DNA of 64,000 bases from Sphingobacterium pedocola (GCF_015209965.1 NZ_MU158690.1:688069-752068); one strand, 5' to 3'; positions 50,767 to 61,452 are shown, counted from the stretch's first letter. Notes: generated by a model from the sequence alone, not told the origin. Numbers and translations are program-made.

Positions 50767-52383
50767 TCAATAATCTTTAACCAGCGATATATCATCTACA
50801 TAGCAAAATGCGCCGGCATTTCCTTCGGCCACAAAACCAATTTCAACACGCCCGTTTCTAACGGGTATCTTTTCGATTTCAACCAACGTCCACACCTCGT
50901 TCGGTTTAGATATCGATTTCTTTACGGTATCACCATTGCTTTCGGCATATATGTCCAATTGGGGAAAACCGTCGCTGTTTTTCAATTTCGCAGTTAAGGT
51001 GTAATAGCCGTCTTCCAATTTGACGTATGGACTGGATTCGATAGTTTGTACGATTTTGCGTTTAAAATTGACGACATCGCTAATCTGTAGGCTTTTCTCG
51101 CCGATCACGGTTTTTCGGTCCTGTTGTGTGTTGAAATAATTTAGGCTGGGGGATGTGGAGTCGCTGACAGATAAATTCGTGCCTTCGATGATCGTTGTCG
51201 CCCATCCCAGCAGCTGCTCTTGTACGGGTTTCGCAGGACTCGGAATCCGGCGTCGGTCGGCCTCAAAGCTTCCGTTCTTTACATAGTTATTGTCTTTTCC
51301 CACATGCCACTCGCCGGTCACTGGATTCAGGTTCCAGGCGCTAAGCGAATTGAAATAAGGGTTTGCGCCATCGAACGATAAGGGGCACCATTGGTTGTAG
51401 CCGAGCCCATTCCCGGCAAAATTAGCCCATCGGTCGCCGCAATAAATGACGGTCTCCTGCTTACTTCCCTTGACCTTGACAAAAAATCCGGTCTGCGTCA
51501 CATGTGCATAGTCGGCTTCCGATCCGGGCAGGATCGACATCTCATTGGTCGGCGTGTAAGGGCCCCTGATATCATCCGCCACGAGGTAATAGGCATAGGA
51601 AGAATCCCAACCATACAAATTAGACGCGAACAGATAATATTTACCATTATACTTGAACATACAGTTACCTTCACGACCTGCGCCCTTAAAAATTTGGGTG
51701 CAATCCAACAAACCAATTTTTCCGTCTTTAACTCCTATCTCCGATATGAAAATTTTATGACGCCCCTTACCATAGGAATAAACGAGATAAGAGATCCCGG
51801 TATCCTCATCGGTAAATACGGTCTGATCTCCCGTATTGGACGTCCCGATCATCCCTTCCATGTTGATGCGTTGATGCCATGTAAAAGGGCCATTGGGACT
51901 GTCCGAAACCGTGACCAGTACCTCGGCGTTGTGCTGAATAAATAATGCATATTTGTTGATCTCTTTGACGTAGGCTACACCTAAGCGTCCGGCCCACCGG
52001 GTTCGATGTGGATGCTTGTCTGTTTCGTCCCGCGTAAGGGCATCGCCTTTTGATTCCCAGTTTACCAAATCGGTCGAGGTGTAACAGGTTACGGAAACAA
52101 AATTATCGCGAGGAGGGGTAACGGAGGGGTCTTTACGATATAAATCAGATTCCTTGTATTGTGCACCATACCAGTAATATTTCTCAACACCGTCTACCGG
52201 ATCCTTAAAGGTGAAAATACCACCACCCTGGCTGTAGATGGGATGTCCGTCTTTCGTGTCCCAAAATACATCGTTTGTAATCGGTAGAAATCCTTTTGAT
52301 GCCCTATCGGTCTGGCTTCTACTTGCGTTAAAGGTAAGCGATAATACGACCGAGAGAAGTAATGTTTTGAGAAGTGCGCGCAT
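50767..52383 (-). CDS. secreted GH43-like glycosidase with C-terminal CBM-like domain
   Basis: The 538-residue precursor has a signal peptide (LLLSVVLSLTFNASRSQ). The five-bladed propeller (about 35-350) shows GFLPITNDVFWDTKDGHPIY, EKYYWYGAQYKESDLYRKDP, STDLVNWESKGDALTRDE and CMFKYNGKYYLFASNLYGWD, like GH43 subfamilies that attack galactans. A jelly-roll-like C-terminus (about 365-538: NYVKNGSFEADRRRIPSPAK ... GAFCYVDDISLVKDY) fits a carbohydrate-binding domain. It is transcribed away from the GH2 gene. Confidence 0.85.
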   Translation of the reverse strand: MRALLKTLLLSVVLSLTFNASRSQTDRASKGFLPITNDVFWDTKDGHPIYSQGGGIFTFKDPVDGVEKYYWYGAQYKESDLYRKDPSVTPPRDNFVSVTCYTSTDLVNWESKGDALTRDETDKHPHRTRWAGRLGVAYVKEINKYALFIQHNAEVLVTVSDSPNGPFTWHQRINMEGMIGTSNTGDQTVFTDEDTGISYLVYSYGKGRHKIFISEIGVKDGKIGLLDCTQIFKGAGREGNCMFKYNGKYYLFASNLYGWDSSYAYYLVADDIRGPYTPTNEMSILPGSEADYAHVTQTGFFVKVKGSKQETVIYCGDRWANFAGNGLGYNQWCPLSFDGANPYFNSLSAWNLNPVTGEWHVGKDNNYVKNGSFEADRRRIPSPAKPVQEQLLGWATTIIEGTNLSVSDSTSPSLNYFNTQQDRKTVIGEKSLQISDVVNFKRKIVQTIESSPYVKLEDGYYTLTAKLKNSDGFPQLDIYAESNGDTVKKSISKPNEVWTLVEIEKIPVRNGRVEIGFVAEGNAGAFCYVDDISLVKDY

Positions 52384-52620
52384 AAAACTAGATTTATTAA
52401 AGGTTTACTTAGGTCAAAAATAACGTATTAAGTCTCAGCGGGCAACATGCTCTTTCCTGTGTCATTTGCCTGAGCCATGCATTCGCGATTACGATTAATG
52501 CCGGGGCTTGACATTCAATGGAAAAGTGACTTGGAATAAGTAGAGGCGGATAGTGCAGGTTGCGAGCGTAAAGTGATATCTATATCTTTAAGGCTAGCCG
52601 ATGTATATATGAATGGAATA

Positions 52621-55062
52621 ATGAAAAAATCAATAGGCACACTGGTGTTTTTCTTCAGCTTTTCTTTGGTGTTTTGTCAAAGCCACAGTAGAACAGTCTA
52701 CCATCTTACGGATGGATGGTCGTTCCATCGAGGGGATTTTGTTGGGGCGGAAAGTCCCTCGTTCGACGATGGCAATTGGAGTAGGGTACGTGTTCCGCAC
52801 GATTGGGCCATATCTGGTCCATTTGATAAGGAGGTGGACAAGCAAATAGTCGCCATCGAACAAAACGGTGAGAAAGTGCCTACGGAAAAAACTGGCCGTA
52901 CTGGTTCTTTACCCTACGTTGGTGTTGGATGGTATAGGACAGTCTTACCCCAAGCTGACCTGGATAACAAAAAGGCAATCCTCCTCTTTGAGGGTGCTAT
53001 GAGTGAAGCGCAGGTCTTTATAAATGGTCAGAAAGTAGGTTTTTGGCCGTATGGCTATAACACGTTTCATTTCGATATAACAGCATATTTAAATCCGGAT
53101 AGTCGTAATATCCTAGCAGTACGATTGGAAAATAGAGCGCTCTCTTCACGATGGTACCCCGGAGCTGGCCTATATCGCCCGGTAACACTGCAACTGTTAA
53201 ATAAAGCCATATCCGTACCGATCTGGGGTACTACGGTAACGACGCCCGTAGTTTCGGAGGAATATGCACGCGTAAATGTAAAAACAAAAATAGATGGAGC
53301 AAAGGGGCGCAATCTTCGCGTAGTATCGGTTATTAACGATCTTAATGGTAGAGTAGTCGGCCAACAGGATAGAATGTTTAACAATATCCATCATTTTATT
53401 GAAGAAAATATTGAAATAGATCAGCCCAACCTGTGGTCCCCAGAAAGTCCGGCACTGTATTATGCCGTTACAAAAATATATGATGGTGAACGGTTGGTGG
53501 ATGTGGATTCTGTTCGGTTTGGGATTCGGGAGGTACGGGTTACGCCAGAGGAAGGCTTTGTATTAAATGGTAAATCGAGAAAGATTAAAGGCGTGTGCCT
53601 TCACCATGATCTGGGGCCGTTAGGGGCAGCACTCAATAAAGCGGCACTCAGGCGCCAGCTGCAGCTGATGAAAGATATGGGTGCCGATGCAATCCGAACT
53701 GCACACAATATGCCTTCCAGTTGGCAAATGGATCTATGTGACGAAATGGGAATCATGGTCGTGGCAGAGAGTTTTGATGAATGGAACTATCCGAAGACAA
53801 AAAATGGGTACAATCTGTATTTCGACCAATGGGCAGAACGCGACCTGGTCAATTTGATTCGTTGCCATAGAAATCATCCGTCTATCGTGATGTGGAGTAT
53901 TGGTAATGAAGTACCTGAGCAAGGTCGTGCAGATGGCGGGCGAATAGCCAAACGGCTTCAGGATATTTGCCATCGCGAGGATCCCACCCGACTTGTGACG
54001 GTCGGAATGGATCGCATCACGAATGCGATTGAAAACGGTTTTGCACCGCTTTTAGATATCCCTGGGCTGAACTATCGCACGCATCTTTATGAAAGCGCCT
54101 ACAAAAAGCTGCCGCAGGGATTTATACTAGGCTCCGAAACAGCTTCTACAGTTAGTTCTCGAGGGGTGTATAAGTTCCCCGTTGTCGAAGGTAAGAATAA
54201 AACCTACCCAGACGGGCAGAGCTCTTCGTACGATCTGGAATATTGCAGCTGGTCCAATCTGCCAGAAGACGACTGGATTTTACAAGATGATATGGATTGG
54301 GTGATTGGTGAATTTGTATGGACAGGCTTTGATTACCTCGGAGAGCCTACTCCTTATGATGAGTATTGGCCTTCACGAAGTTCCTATTTTGGAATCTGCG
54401 ACTTAGCAGGTATTCCAAAAGATCGTTATTACCTCTACCGTAGCCGTTGGAATACGCAAGAAAATACCCTACATCTTTTACCACACTGGAACTGGAAGGG
54501 CAAAGAGGGTGATACGATACCTGTGTATTGCTATACAAATCAACCCGAAGCTGAACTTTTTATAAACGGAAAAAGTCAGGGTAGACGGAAAAAAGATCCG
54601 TCCTCAAGGCTCGATCGATACCGTTTACGCTGGAATGACGTCATCTATGAAGCGGGTACCGTGAAGGTCGTAGCCTATAATAGTGACGGGGTAGCTGTAG
54701 AAGAAAAGGAAATGAAAACAGCAGGAAAACCAGCAGGCTTAAGGTTAACTCCGGACCGCCAAACCTTGTCTGCAAATGGTGAAGATCTGGTCTTTGTCAC
54801 TGTTGAAGTCGTCGATAAGGAAGGAAACCTTTGCCCGACATCGGATACACCTCTCACGTTTGACGTTAATGGAGCGGGTCGCTTCAAGGCGGCATGCAAT
54901 GGAGATGCGACATCTTTGGTTCAATTTCAGCAACCTAATATGCCTGTATTCAACGGAAAACTAGTGGTAATAATCGAATCCGGTGAGGTAGCAGGCGATA
55001 TGGTATTGCGGGTTAAAGGAAAGGGAATAAAGACATCACTTCTGCGCCTAAACAGTCAATAA
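52621..55062 (+). CDS. GH2 beta-galactosidase-type glycosidase
   Basis: The ATG at 52621 starts a signal peptide (MKKSIGTLVFFFSFSLVFCQ); an ATG at 52609 is also possible. The 813-residue precursor has GH2 N-terminal sandwich (RVRVPHDWAISGPF, GVGWYRTVLP, GYNTFHFDITAYL), an immunoglobulin-like domain, and the barrel with acid/base Glu in HPSIVMWSIGNEVPEQGRAD and nucleophile Glu in GFILGSETASTVSSRG. The DUF4982-type and Ig-like C-terminus (PVYCYTNQPEAELFINGKSQ) matches Bacteroidota beta-galactosidases. It is divergent from the GH43 protein at 50767, a good functional pair. Confidence 0.93.
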   Translation: MKKSIGTLVFFFSFSLVFCQSHSRTVYHLTDGWSFHRGDFVGAESPSFDDGNWSRVRVPHDWAISGPFDKEVDKQIVAIEQNGEKVPTEKTGRTGSLPYVGVGWYRTVLPQADLDNKKAILLFEGAMSEAQVFINGQKVGFWPYGYNTFHFDITAYLNPDSRNILAVRLENRALSSRWYPGAGLYRPVTLQLLNKAISVPIWGTTVTTPVVSEEYARVNVKTKIDGAKGRNLRVVSVINDLNGRVVGQQDRMFNNIHHFIEENIEIDQPNLWSPESPALYYAVTKIYDGERLVDVDSVRFGIREVRVTPEEGFVLNGKSRKIKGVCLHHDLGPLGAALNKAALRRQLQLMKDMGADAIRTAHNMPSSWQMDLCDEMGIMVVAESFDEWNYPKTKNGYNLYFDQWAERDLVNLIRCHRNHPSIVMWSIGNEVPEQGRADGGRIAKRLQDICHREDPTRLVTVGMDRITNAIENGFAPLLDIPGLNYRTHLYESAYKKLPQGFILGSETASTVSSRGVYKFPVVEGKNKTYPDGQSSSYDLEYCSWSNLPEDDWILQDDMDWVIGEFVWTGFDYLGEPTPYDEYWPSRSSYFGICDLAGIPKDRYYLYRSRWNTQENTLHLLPHWNWKGKEGDTIPVYCYTNQPEAELFINGKSQGRRKKDPSSRLDRYRLRWNDVIYEAGTVKVVAYNSDGVAVEEKEMKTAGKPAGLRLTPDRQTLSANGEDLVFVTVEVVDKEGNLCPTSDTPLTFDVNGAGRFKAACNGDATSLVQFQQPNMPVFNGKLVVIIESGEVAGDMVLRVKGKGIKTSLLRLNSQ

Positions 55063-55103
55063 GGATTGACAGGTTATGCCGCAAGAGGTGATGAATTGTG
55101 CTT

Positions 55104-56165
55104 CTATCGCTTACTCGCCAGAATACTTATTTCCTGCGCCACTCTTCCAGCGATATCCAAGAAGTATTGTGCTACTGCATCGTCTGCATCTAGTAATATT
55201 GGGAAACCATTATCTCCGGCATCAGCAACAGATTTTACAAGGGGTATTTCACCTAAGAACGGCACATTGTTTTTTTCTGCGAGACGTTTACCGCCATCTT
55301 TTCCAAAGATGTAATATTTATTATCCGGTAATTCGGCAGGCGTAAAGTAAGACATGTTTTCTACAATACCCAAGATCGGAACATTGATGCCCTCCATCTG
55401 GTACATCGCCATACCTTTGATTGCGTCTGCTAAGGCGACATGTTGCGGCGTAGTCACGATGACTGCTCCGGAGATAGGGTAGGATTGCGATACCGTGATG
55501 TGAATGTCACCTGTGCCGGGAGGCATATCTACGATCAAGTAATCCAATTCACCCCAGTCTGAATCATTAAAGAGCTGTTTAATTGCTGAAGTAGCCATTG
55601 GCCCGCGCCATGGAATAGGCTGGTTTGGATCCGTAAAAAAGCCGATAGACAACAGTTTTAGCCCAAATTTCTCAATGGGTAATATTTTTGTTTTTCCATC
55701 CGCCGCTACAGCGGATTGTGGTTTAGCGCCTTCCAGTCCAAACATAATCGGCAGGGAAGGGCCATAAATATCGGCATCCAATAAACCCGTTTTAGCACCT
55801 TTTTCTGCTAGTGCTAAGGCTAGATTTGAAGCTACAGTTGATTTACCTACGCCACCTTTTCCCGAAGAGACCAATATAATGTTTTTGATTCCGGAGAGTT
55901 GATTGGCGTCGACACCCATCACCTTCGATGTCATGTTGATCTCTACTTCAAGGCTTTTATCCACGAATAAGGCAATTGCATTGCGGCAGGCATGTTCTAT
56001 ATGTCCTTTCATCGGACAAGCGGGTGTCGTCAATACGACGTCAAATTTGATTTTATTGGGAAGTATTTCGATATTCTGGATCATTTGAAGGGTTACCAGA
56101 TCTTTTTTTAGATCGGGCTCTTCGACGTGACTAAGGGCGTGTAAAACTTGTTCTTTTGTAATCAT
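55104..56165 (-). CDS. apbC: Mrp/ApbC/NBP35 family P-loop ATPase, Fe-S cluster carrier
   Basis: The 353-residue protein has an N-terminal DUF59/MIP18-like domain (VLHALSHVEEPDLKKDLVTL, TTPACPMKGHIE) and the Mrp ATPase core with IILVSSGKGGVGKSTVASNL (deviant Walker A), LLDADIYGPSLPIMFGL and DYLIVDMPPGTGDIHITVSQ. The usual C-terminal CxxC cluster-ligand pair appears replaced (IVENMSYFTPAELPDNKYYI), as in several Bacteroidota members that carry Ser/Tyr there. It helps load Fe-S clusters on target proteins. The gene is a housekeeping interruption between carbohydrate genes. Confidence 0.93.
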   Translation of the reverse strand: MITKEQVLHALSHVEEPDLKKDLVTLQMIQNIEILPNKIKFDVVLTTPACPMKGHIEHACRNAIALFVDKSLEVEINMTSKVMGVDANQLSGIKNIILVSSGKGGVGKSTVASNLALALAEKGAKTGLLDADIYGPSLPIMFGLEGAKPQSAVAADGKTKILPIEKFGLKLLSIGFFTDPNQPIPWRGPMATSAIKQLFNDSDWGELDYLIVDMPPGTGDIHITVSQSYPISGAVIVTTPQHVALADAIKGMAMYQMEGINVPILGIVENMSYFTPAELPDNKYYIFGKDGGKRLAEKNNVPFLGEIPLVKSVADAGDNGFPILLDADDAVAQYFLDIAGRVAQEISILASKR

Positions 56166-56261
56166 ATGATGTTGTCAAAACACAAATTTAAGTAAAGCAA
56201 TACATAATCGTGTCATGCAGATGTTTTTAAGCAAATTGTGCTGTGATTTCCCTTTTAAACT

Positions 56262-56380
56262 TTCTCATTCATTGCGAGGCTGCGTGGGGCTGTGCGAGCA
56301 GAAGCAATCTTCGTCCAAATTTAGATTGCTTCGCTCCATTTCACCTCCTAATGCTCTTGCTCGCAAGGACGGCAGGTACT
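56262..56380. repeat. REP-like dispersed inverted element
   Basis: In the 533-bp gap between apbC and susC lies an element with CATTGCGAGGCTGCG and GAAGCAATCTTC on one side and AGATTGCTTCGCTCC and GCTCGCAAGGACG in inverted order on the other. This GTCATTGCGAGGAGC...GCAATCT pattern is a familiar Bacteroidota intergenic repeat, and degenerate copies lie at 27049-27222. The rest of the gap is AT-rich and holds only a promoter at its 3' end. Confidence 0.6.
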
Positions 56381-56640
56381 ATTCTTTCTAAAAGCGAAAT
56401 CCCTACTATTTTCTTTTTACGCTGTCACGCTACTCGATCGTAAGACTAGCGGTGCTCTTTTTATTAGGCCCTTTGTCAAAAATGAACGTAAGTTTGCGCT
56501 AGTTCCTCCAGATTAAATGAAAAACTTATCTGTTCAATAACGCAACAATCGGCATGGTGTGCGCGATTCTGAAAATATATCCAATATGATTAATTATGTT
56601 TTGGTAATATCAAATTAACCTAGATTTAACCTTTCGTATT

Positions 56641-56648
56641 TAGCTTTG
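56641..56648 (+). promoter_or_regulatory. -7 box TAGCTTTG for the third susC/susD pair
   Basis: TAGCTTTG fits TAnnTTTG and lies 50 bases before the SusC start. No regulator gene is adjacent, so control of this pair is not visible. Confidence 0.5.
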
Positions 56649-56698
56649 TGGACTTTTAATGCGGTAAATGACCGTCTCACATTGTTTATTATGAAAAT

Positions 56699-59600
56699 AT
56701 GAAGAAGACTAAAATCACCATTACCCGCGGTACAGTTAGATTGGGAAGTGCATTCCTTCTATTAGCCGGTCTCGGTTTTGTGCCTGTTTTTGCAAATTCT
56801 TATTCGTTATTACCTACTGCCTCCGCAGAAGTAACACAACAAAAGATAACAATTGCTGGGTTTGTACTGGATGACGATACGCGGTCGCCATTGTCGGGGG
56901 TAACCATCCAAATGGAAGGTAAGACCTTAGGTACGACGGATGCACAAGGAAAATTCCAAATTCAGGCCGAACCCGGAAAAGAGGTGACGTTTCTAAGCCT
57001 TGGTTATCAATCGGGAGTAAGCAAATGGACGCAAGCAGCGACTAATGTAAGCATCGCTTTGCATGCGATCGATCAGGAAATATCCGAAGTGATCGTAACC
57101 GCATTGGGTATTAAAAGAGAGGAAAAATCGCTGGGCTATGCCATAGGAAGAATCAGCGGGGAACAAATGACCGACGCGGTACCGAATAATTGGGTCGACG
57201 CCATGAAAGGCAAGGTGGCAGGTTTAAACATAACCCAAGCGAGTTCTGGGCCATTAAATACAGCACGTATCAACCTGCGTGGGGATCGTTCGCTAAATAT
57301 GGAGAACAATGAGGCGCTAATTGTTGTAGACGGTATCCCGCTTGTCAACGGAAAATTCACTTCAGGTGTCACAGATGCGTACGGTGCGGGTACCAGTGGG
57401 CTAGATAAAGATATTCCTGTTGACTTCGGAAATGGCTTGGGTGACATCAATCCGGATGATATTGAGTCGATTTCGGTATTGAAAGGTGCAGCCGCAACGG
57501 CATTATATGGTAGTCGTGCAGGGAATGGCGCATTAATTATTACAACAAAGTCTGGTAACCGGAGCAAGAATGGCATCGGTGTAACGGTCAATTCGAACAG
57601 CAGTTTTCAGAATGTGCTTAAATGGCCCGATATCCAGTATGAATATGGTCAGGGCAACTTAAACCGTAACGCGGATGGTGAGCTCTATTATTCGTACGGA
57701 TTAACGGAAGATGGTCCGAATACTGGTTCGACCTCCAGTGCTTGGGGGCCGAAGTTTGATGGACAGATGTACTTTCAATATGACCCGAAACTAGAAGCGG
57801 TTGGTACGGAACGTACGCCTTGGGTACCTTATAAAGACGGCATCAAAGGCTTTTTTAGAACTGGATCTACGTTTATTAATAGTGTAGCTTTTGACGGAGG
57901 TACGGATAACTTTACGGCAAGAACATCGATCACCCATACGAAAAACGAATGGATTATGCCCAATACGGGTTTCGAACGCTTGGTAGCCTCTTTTAACAGT
58001 TCGGCTAATCTTAGTAATAAACTTAAGGTGAATTTTAAGGCCAACTATACCAACAAATCGAGCGATAACCTGCCGGGAACAGGATACAATAATCAGTCTA
58101 TCGCCTACTTCATGATTTTTCAAAATCCGAGTATCGACCTAAACTGGTACCGCCCGATGTGGAAACAGGGGGAAGAGCAATTGAAACAGATCCACCCTTT
58201 CAGTTCCTATATCGAAAACCCCTTTGTTATCGCACACGAAATGACGAATAGTCTGGCAGCAAATAGCCTGGACGGAATGCTTCAGGGGGTATACACCTTC
58301 AATCCAAAATGGGAATTGATGCTCCGCTCCGGACTAAACATGAATTACAACAGGCGGGAACAAAGACGGCCTTGGGATACAGCTAATTTCCCAACGGGTT
58401 ATTATAAGCAGCAGGACTTGTTTTTCATGGAGTCTAATACAGACGCACTATTAACCTATAATTCGGCATTGAACGACGACTTTTTAATTCGCGTTTCAGC
58501 AGGGGGAAATGTGATGAAGAACCATTCTAAGGAAGATATAGGTGTAGCGCGTGGTTTAACCCTGCCGGGTATTTACAAATTAAACAACGCGATGACGAAT
58601 GCACTAGCGGAAAACGAATTGATTGAGAGCGAGATTCAAAGTGTATTTGGATTAGTAAACCTATCCTGGAAAGACAAGATATTTGTGGATGTAACGGGGC
58701 GGAACGATTGGACATCTTCTTTACCTTCCGAAAACCGTTCTTTTTTCTACCCTTCGGTAAGCAGTAGTGTCATTCTGAGTGAGCTCATGCCGATGCCAAG
58801 CCAGATTTCTTTTGCCAAACTGCGTCTTTCTTATGCGCGCGTAGGCCTAGGCACGCTTCCCTATCGAACAGGTAAATACTACCAATCATCGGCCTTTCCA
58901 GGTTCTGCAGAGGCGAATAATACGTTACATAATGCCAACTTAGTGCCAGAAATGACCAACTCGACGGAAGCAGGGATAAATGTTGCCTTATTTAATAGCA
59001 GGTTAACAGCTGATGTCAACTACTATTACAACCGATCGAATAATCAGATCCTTAGTGTACCACTAGATGTGACCACCGGATACAACCGGGCGTTTATCAA
59101 TGGTGGTTTAATTAGCAACCAGGGTTGGGAAATCAGTTTATCAGGTACGCCGATACGCAATGGAAATTTTCAATGGAATTCTAGCATCAATTGGGCAACC
59201 AATAAGAATGAGATCCTTTCGCTAAGTAAGGGTGTTGATACACCGCAGGAAGTAATCAATTCCAGTGGATCCGGTGCTGCACAAATTATCGCTACTGTGG
59301 GCGGTTCTACCGGCGATTTATGGGGGTATGGTCTGGTGCGCAATGACAATGGAGATGTACTTATCGACGGTTCGACCGGGTTAGCTGTAAGACCTCAAGA
59401 CAAAACCAAAATCGGCAACGTATATGCCGATTGGCGAGGTGGGTTTCATAACGAATTTCGGTACAAGAATATTTCATTAAGCGCGTTGTTAGATGGGCAA
59501 TACGGTGGTCTGATCTACTCACAAACACACCATAAAATGACAGAACAAGGTAAGCTAGCCCATACGTTAAAAGGTCGGGAAACCGGTCTGATTGTTGGCG

Positions 59601-59962
59601 AAGGAGTTGTTGACAACGGAGATGGTACGTTTAGCCCCAATACCAAGGAAGTTCCCATTAACACCTGGTACGGTGATTATTATCGTAGGGCAAACGTAGA
59701 GACAAATTCTTTTGATGCCTCTTATTTGAAATTAAGAGAAGTGCGCTTTGAGATAGGACTGCCTAAGGCATTGGCCGCGCGATGGAAGATGAATAGTGCA
59801 TCGGTAGCGCTATTTGGCCGTGATCTGTTCATGATATCAGATTTTCCAATGTACGACCCAGAAACCGCGGCATTAAATGGTGCTAGCATCATGCCGGGCG
59901 TCGAGATGGGTCAGATGCCGAGCACGAAAACTTTCGGAATAAATTTTAGAGCTAATTTTTAA
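56699..59962 (+). CDS. SusC/RagA family TonB-linked outer-membrane protein
   Basis: The 1087-residue precursor has a signal region (LGSAFLLLAGLGFVPVFA). The carboxypeptidase-like domain starts ITIAGFVLDDDTRSPLSGVT. The SusC linker is SEVIVTALGIKREEKSLGYA, characteristic of the TALGIKR subclass, followed by plug motifs ALIVVDGIPLVNG, SISVLKGAAATALYGSRAGN and GALIITTKSG. The barrel ends KTFGINFRANF. There is no STN domain, so it is not expected to signal to an anti-sigma factor. The TALGIKR subclass often pairs with SusD-like_2 lipoproteins, as here. Confidence 0.96.
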   Translation: MKKTKITITRGTVRLGSAFLLLAGLGFVPVFANSYSLLPTASAEVTQQKITIAGFVLDDDTRSPLSGVTIQMEGKTLGTTDAQGKFQIQAEPGKEVTFLSLGYQSGVSKWTQAATNVSIALHAIDQEISEVIVTALGIKREEKSLGYAIGRISGEQMTDAVPNNWVDAMKGKVAGLNITQASSGPLNTARINLRGDRSLNMENNEALIVVDGIPLVNGKFTSGVTDAYGAGTSGLDKDIPVDFGNGLGDINPDDIESISVLKGAAATALYGSRAGNGALIITTKSGNRSKNGIGVTVNSNSSFQNVLKWPDIQYEYGQGNLNRNADGELYYSYGLTEDGPNTGSTSSAWGPKFDGQMYFQYDPKLEAVGTERTPWVPYKDGIKGFFRTGSTFINSVAFDGGTDNFTARTSITHTKNEWIMPNTGFERLVASFNSSANLSNKLKVNFKANYTNKSSDNLPGTGYNNQSIAYFMIFQNPSIDLNWYRPMWKQGEEQLKQIHPFSSYIENPFVIAHEMTNSLAANSLDGMLQGVYTFNPKWELMLRSGLNMNYNRREQRRPWDTANFPTGYYKQQDLFFMESNTDALLTYNSALNDDFLIRVSAGGNVMKNHSKEDIGVARGLTLPGIYKLNNAMTNALAENELIESEIQSVFGLVNLSWKDKIFVDVTGRNDWTSSLPSENRSFFYPSVSSSVILSELMPMPSQISFAKLRLSYARVGLGTLPYRTGKYYQSSAFPGSAEANNTLHNANLVPEMTNSTEAGINVALFNSRLTADVNYYYNRSNNQILSVPLDVTTGYNRAFINGGLISNQGWEISLSGTPIRNGNFQWNSSINWATNKNEILSLSKGVDTPQEVINSSGSGAAQIIATVGGSTGDLWGYGLVRNDNGDVLIDGSTGLAVRPQDKTKIGNVYADWRGGFHNEFRYKNISLSALLDGQYGGLIYSQTHHKMTEQGKLAHTLKGRETGLIVGEGVVDNGDGTFSPNTKEVPINTWYGDYYRRANVETNSFDASYLKLREVRFEIGLPKALAARWKMNSASVALFGRDLFMISDFPMYDPETAALNGASIMPGVEMGQMPSTKTFGINFRANF

Positions 59963-59974
59963 TTAAGAAACATC

Positions 59975-61426
59975 ATGACAATTAAATATACGCGCATAGC
60001 ACTCATAGTCGCAGTTCTCTTAGGTTTAGGTAGCTGCACAAAAGGATTCGATGAGTTGAATACGAATCCCAATGATATTGAGAAGGTAACGCCAGGGTCT
60101 TTACTTACGCCGACCGTTTATCGCATGTCTACCTATTTCACCGTACGTAGTAACGATTTTACCTGGGAAATCATGCAGACCGGTCTTTCAAACCCGAGCG
60201 TCGCAAATGGCGTACACCGCTATTACTTTACGGAGCAATCGGGTGATGGAACCTGGAATGCATGTTACAGTTATTTGCGGAATATCCAAGAAATGGAGGA
60301 CGCCGCTATCGCTTATCAAAAGCCCGTATACCAAGGGGTAGCGGCGACGCTAAGGGCTTTTGTAGCTGGTATTTTGACGGATAGCTTCGGTGACGTTCCG
60401 CTTTCGGAAGCCATACAAGCCGAAGGGGGGATTACGCAGCCCAAATTTGATACGCAGGAAGAAATCTACAATGCGATGGTCGCTGCTTTGGAAGAAGCAA
60501 ATGAATTTTATAATTCGGACTCCCAGATGGATGGAAACGATCTGCTTTATAGTAACGATAAATCAAAGTGGCAGAAGTTTAATAATTCTTTATTGTTGCG
60601 CTACTACTTAAGACAGTCTAAGCGTATCAATGCTTATGAAAAGATTAAGAATATTTTAGACAACCCGACGACGTATCCGATTTTTACCAACAATGCAGAT
60701 GCAGCAATCGTATCCATCTCAGGTCTGTCGCCCTATGATTATGCTTGGGGGCGCCGCCAGGATTATGTCAACTTTACCGCGATGGCGGAATTTTTCGTGG
60801 ATAATCTGAACGAGCTGGATGATCCGCGTCGACCGTTTATCATGACAGAGGCAACTGAACTGGTTGGTGGAGCGCATGTCTCCATTGGGTATAAAGGTAT
60901 CCCTGCCGGACATTCGGGCGATTTATCCGCATATAATTTTAGCCCTAGTACACCTAATGGCGACTTAATGTTCCCAAGTACTGTTGGTACGCCCATTCAC
61001 GAAGTTTTGATGCCTTTTTCGGAAGTTGAATTTATCAAAGCAGAAGCCTATTTGGGGTTGGGCATGGACGATGCTGCTAAAGCCGCTTACGAAAGTGGTG
61101 TGAAAGCCTCCGTTGAACAGTATGGTGGTACATTGCCAGCAACTTATCTTAGTAATCCCGCAGCGCAGTTTGACGGTACACTGGAACGCATCATGTTACA
61201 AAAATATCTTGGCCTGTTTATGGTGGATTATCAACAATGGTTTGAATATCGGAGAACAGGCTATCCTGAATTGCCAAAAACCCCCTATATGTTTTATGAC
61301 GGGGAGATGCCTACACGTTTTATGTACAAAGACGAGGCACGTCGCTTTAATCCGGATAACTATACCAAAGCAGTAGAACAGATGGGAGGTGACGATTTCC
61401 ATACCAAAGTTTGGTGGGAGAAATAA
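59975..61426 (+). CDS. SusD/RagB family lipoprotein (SusD-like_2)
   Basis: The 483-residue lipoprotein has lipobox LLGLGSCTKGFDELNTNPND; the phrase FDELNTNPND is a hallmark of the SusD-like_2 family. Others are GVAATLRAFVAGILTDSFGD with VPLSEA and, near the end, ERIMLQKYLGLFMVDYQQWF followed by EYRRTGYPEL. It starts 12 bases after the SusC stop. No hydrolase follows, so the ligand may be a peptide, a small glycan or another nutrient. Confidence 0.95.
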   Translation: MTIKYTRIALIVAVLLGLGSCTKGFDELNTNPNDIEKVTPGSLLTPTVYRMSTYFTVRSNDFTWEIMQTGLSNPSVANGVHRYYFTEQSGDGTWNACYSYLRNIQEMEDAAIAYQKPVYQGVAATLRAFVAGILTDSFGDVPLSEAIQAEGGITQPKFDTQEEIYNAMVAALEEANEFYNSDSQMDGNDLLYSNDKSKWQKFNNSLLLRYYLRQSKRINAYEKIKNILDNPTTYPIFTNNADAAIVSISGLSPYDYAWGRRQDYVNFTAMAEFFVDNLNELDDPRRPFIMTEATELVGGAHVSIGYKGIPAGHSGDLSAYNFSPSTPNGDLMFPSTVGTPIHEVLMPFSEVEFIKAEAYLGLGMDDAAKAAYESGVKASVEQYGGTLPATYLSNPAAQFDGTLERIMLQKYLGLFMVDYQQWFEYRRTGYPELPKTPYMFYDGEMPTRFMYKDEARRFNPDNYTKAVEQMGGDDFHTKVWWEK

Positions 61427-61452
61427 TATTCCTTTACTAGGTTCTCATAAGT

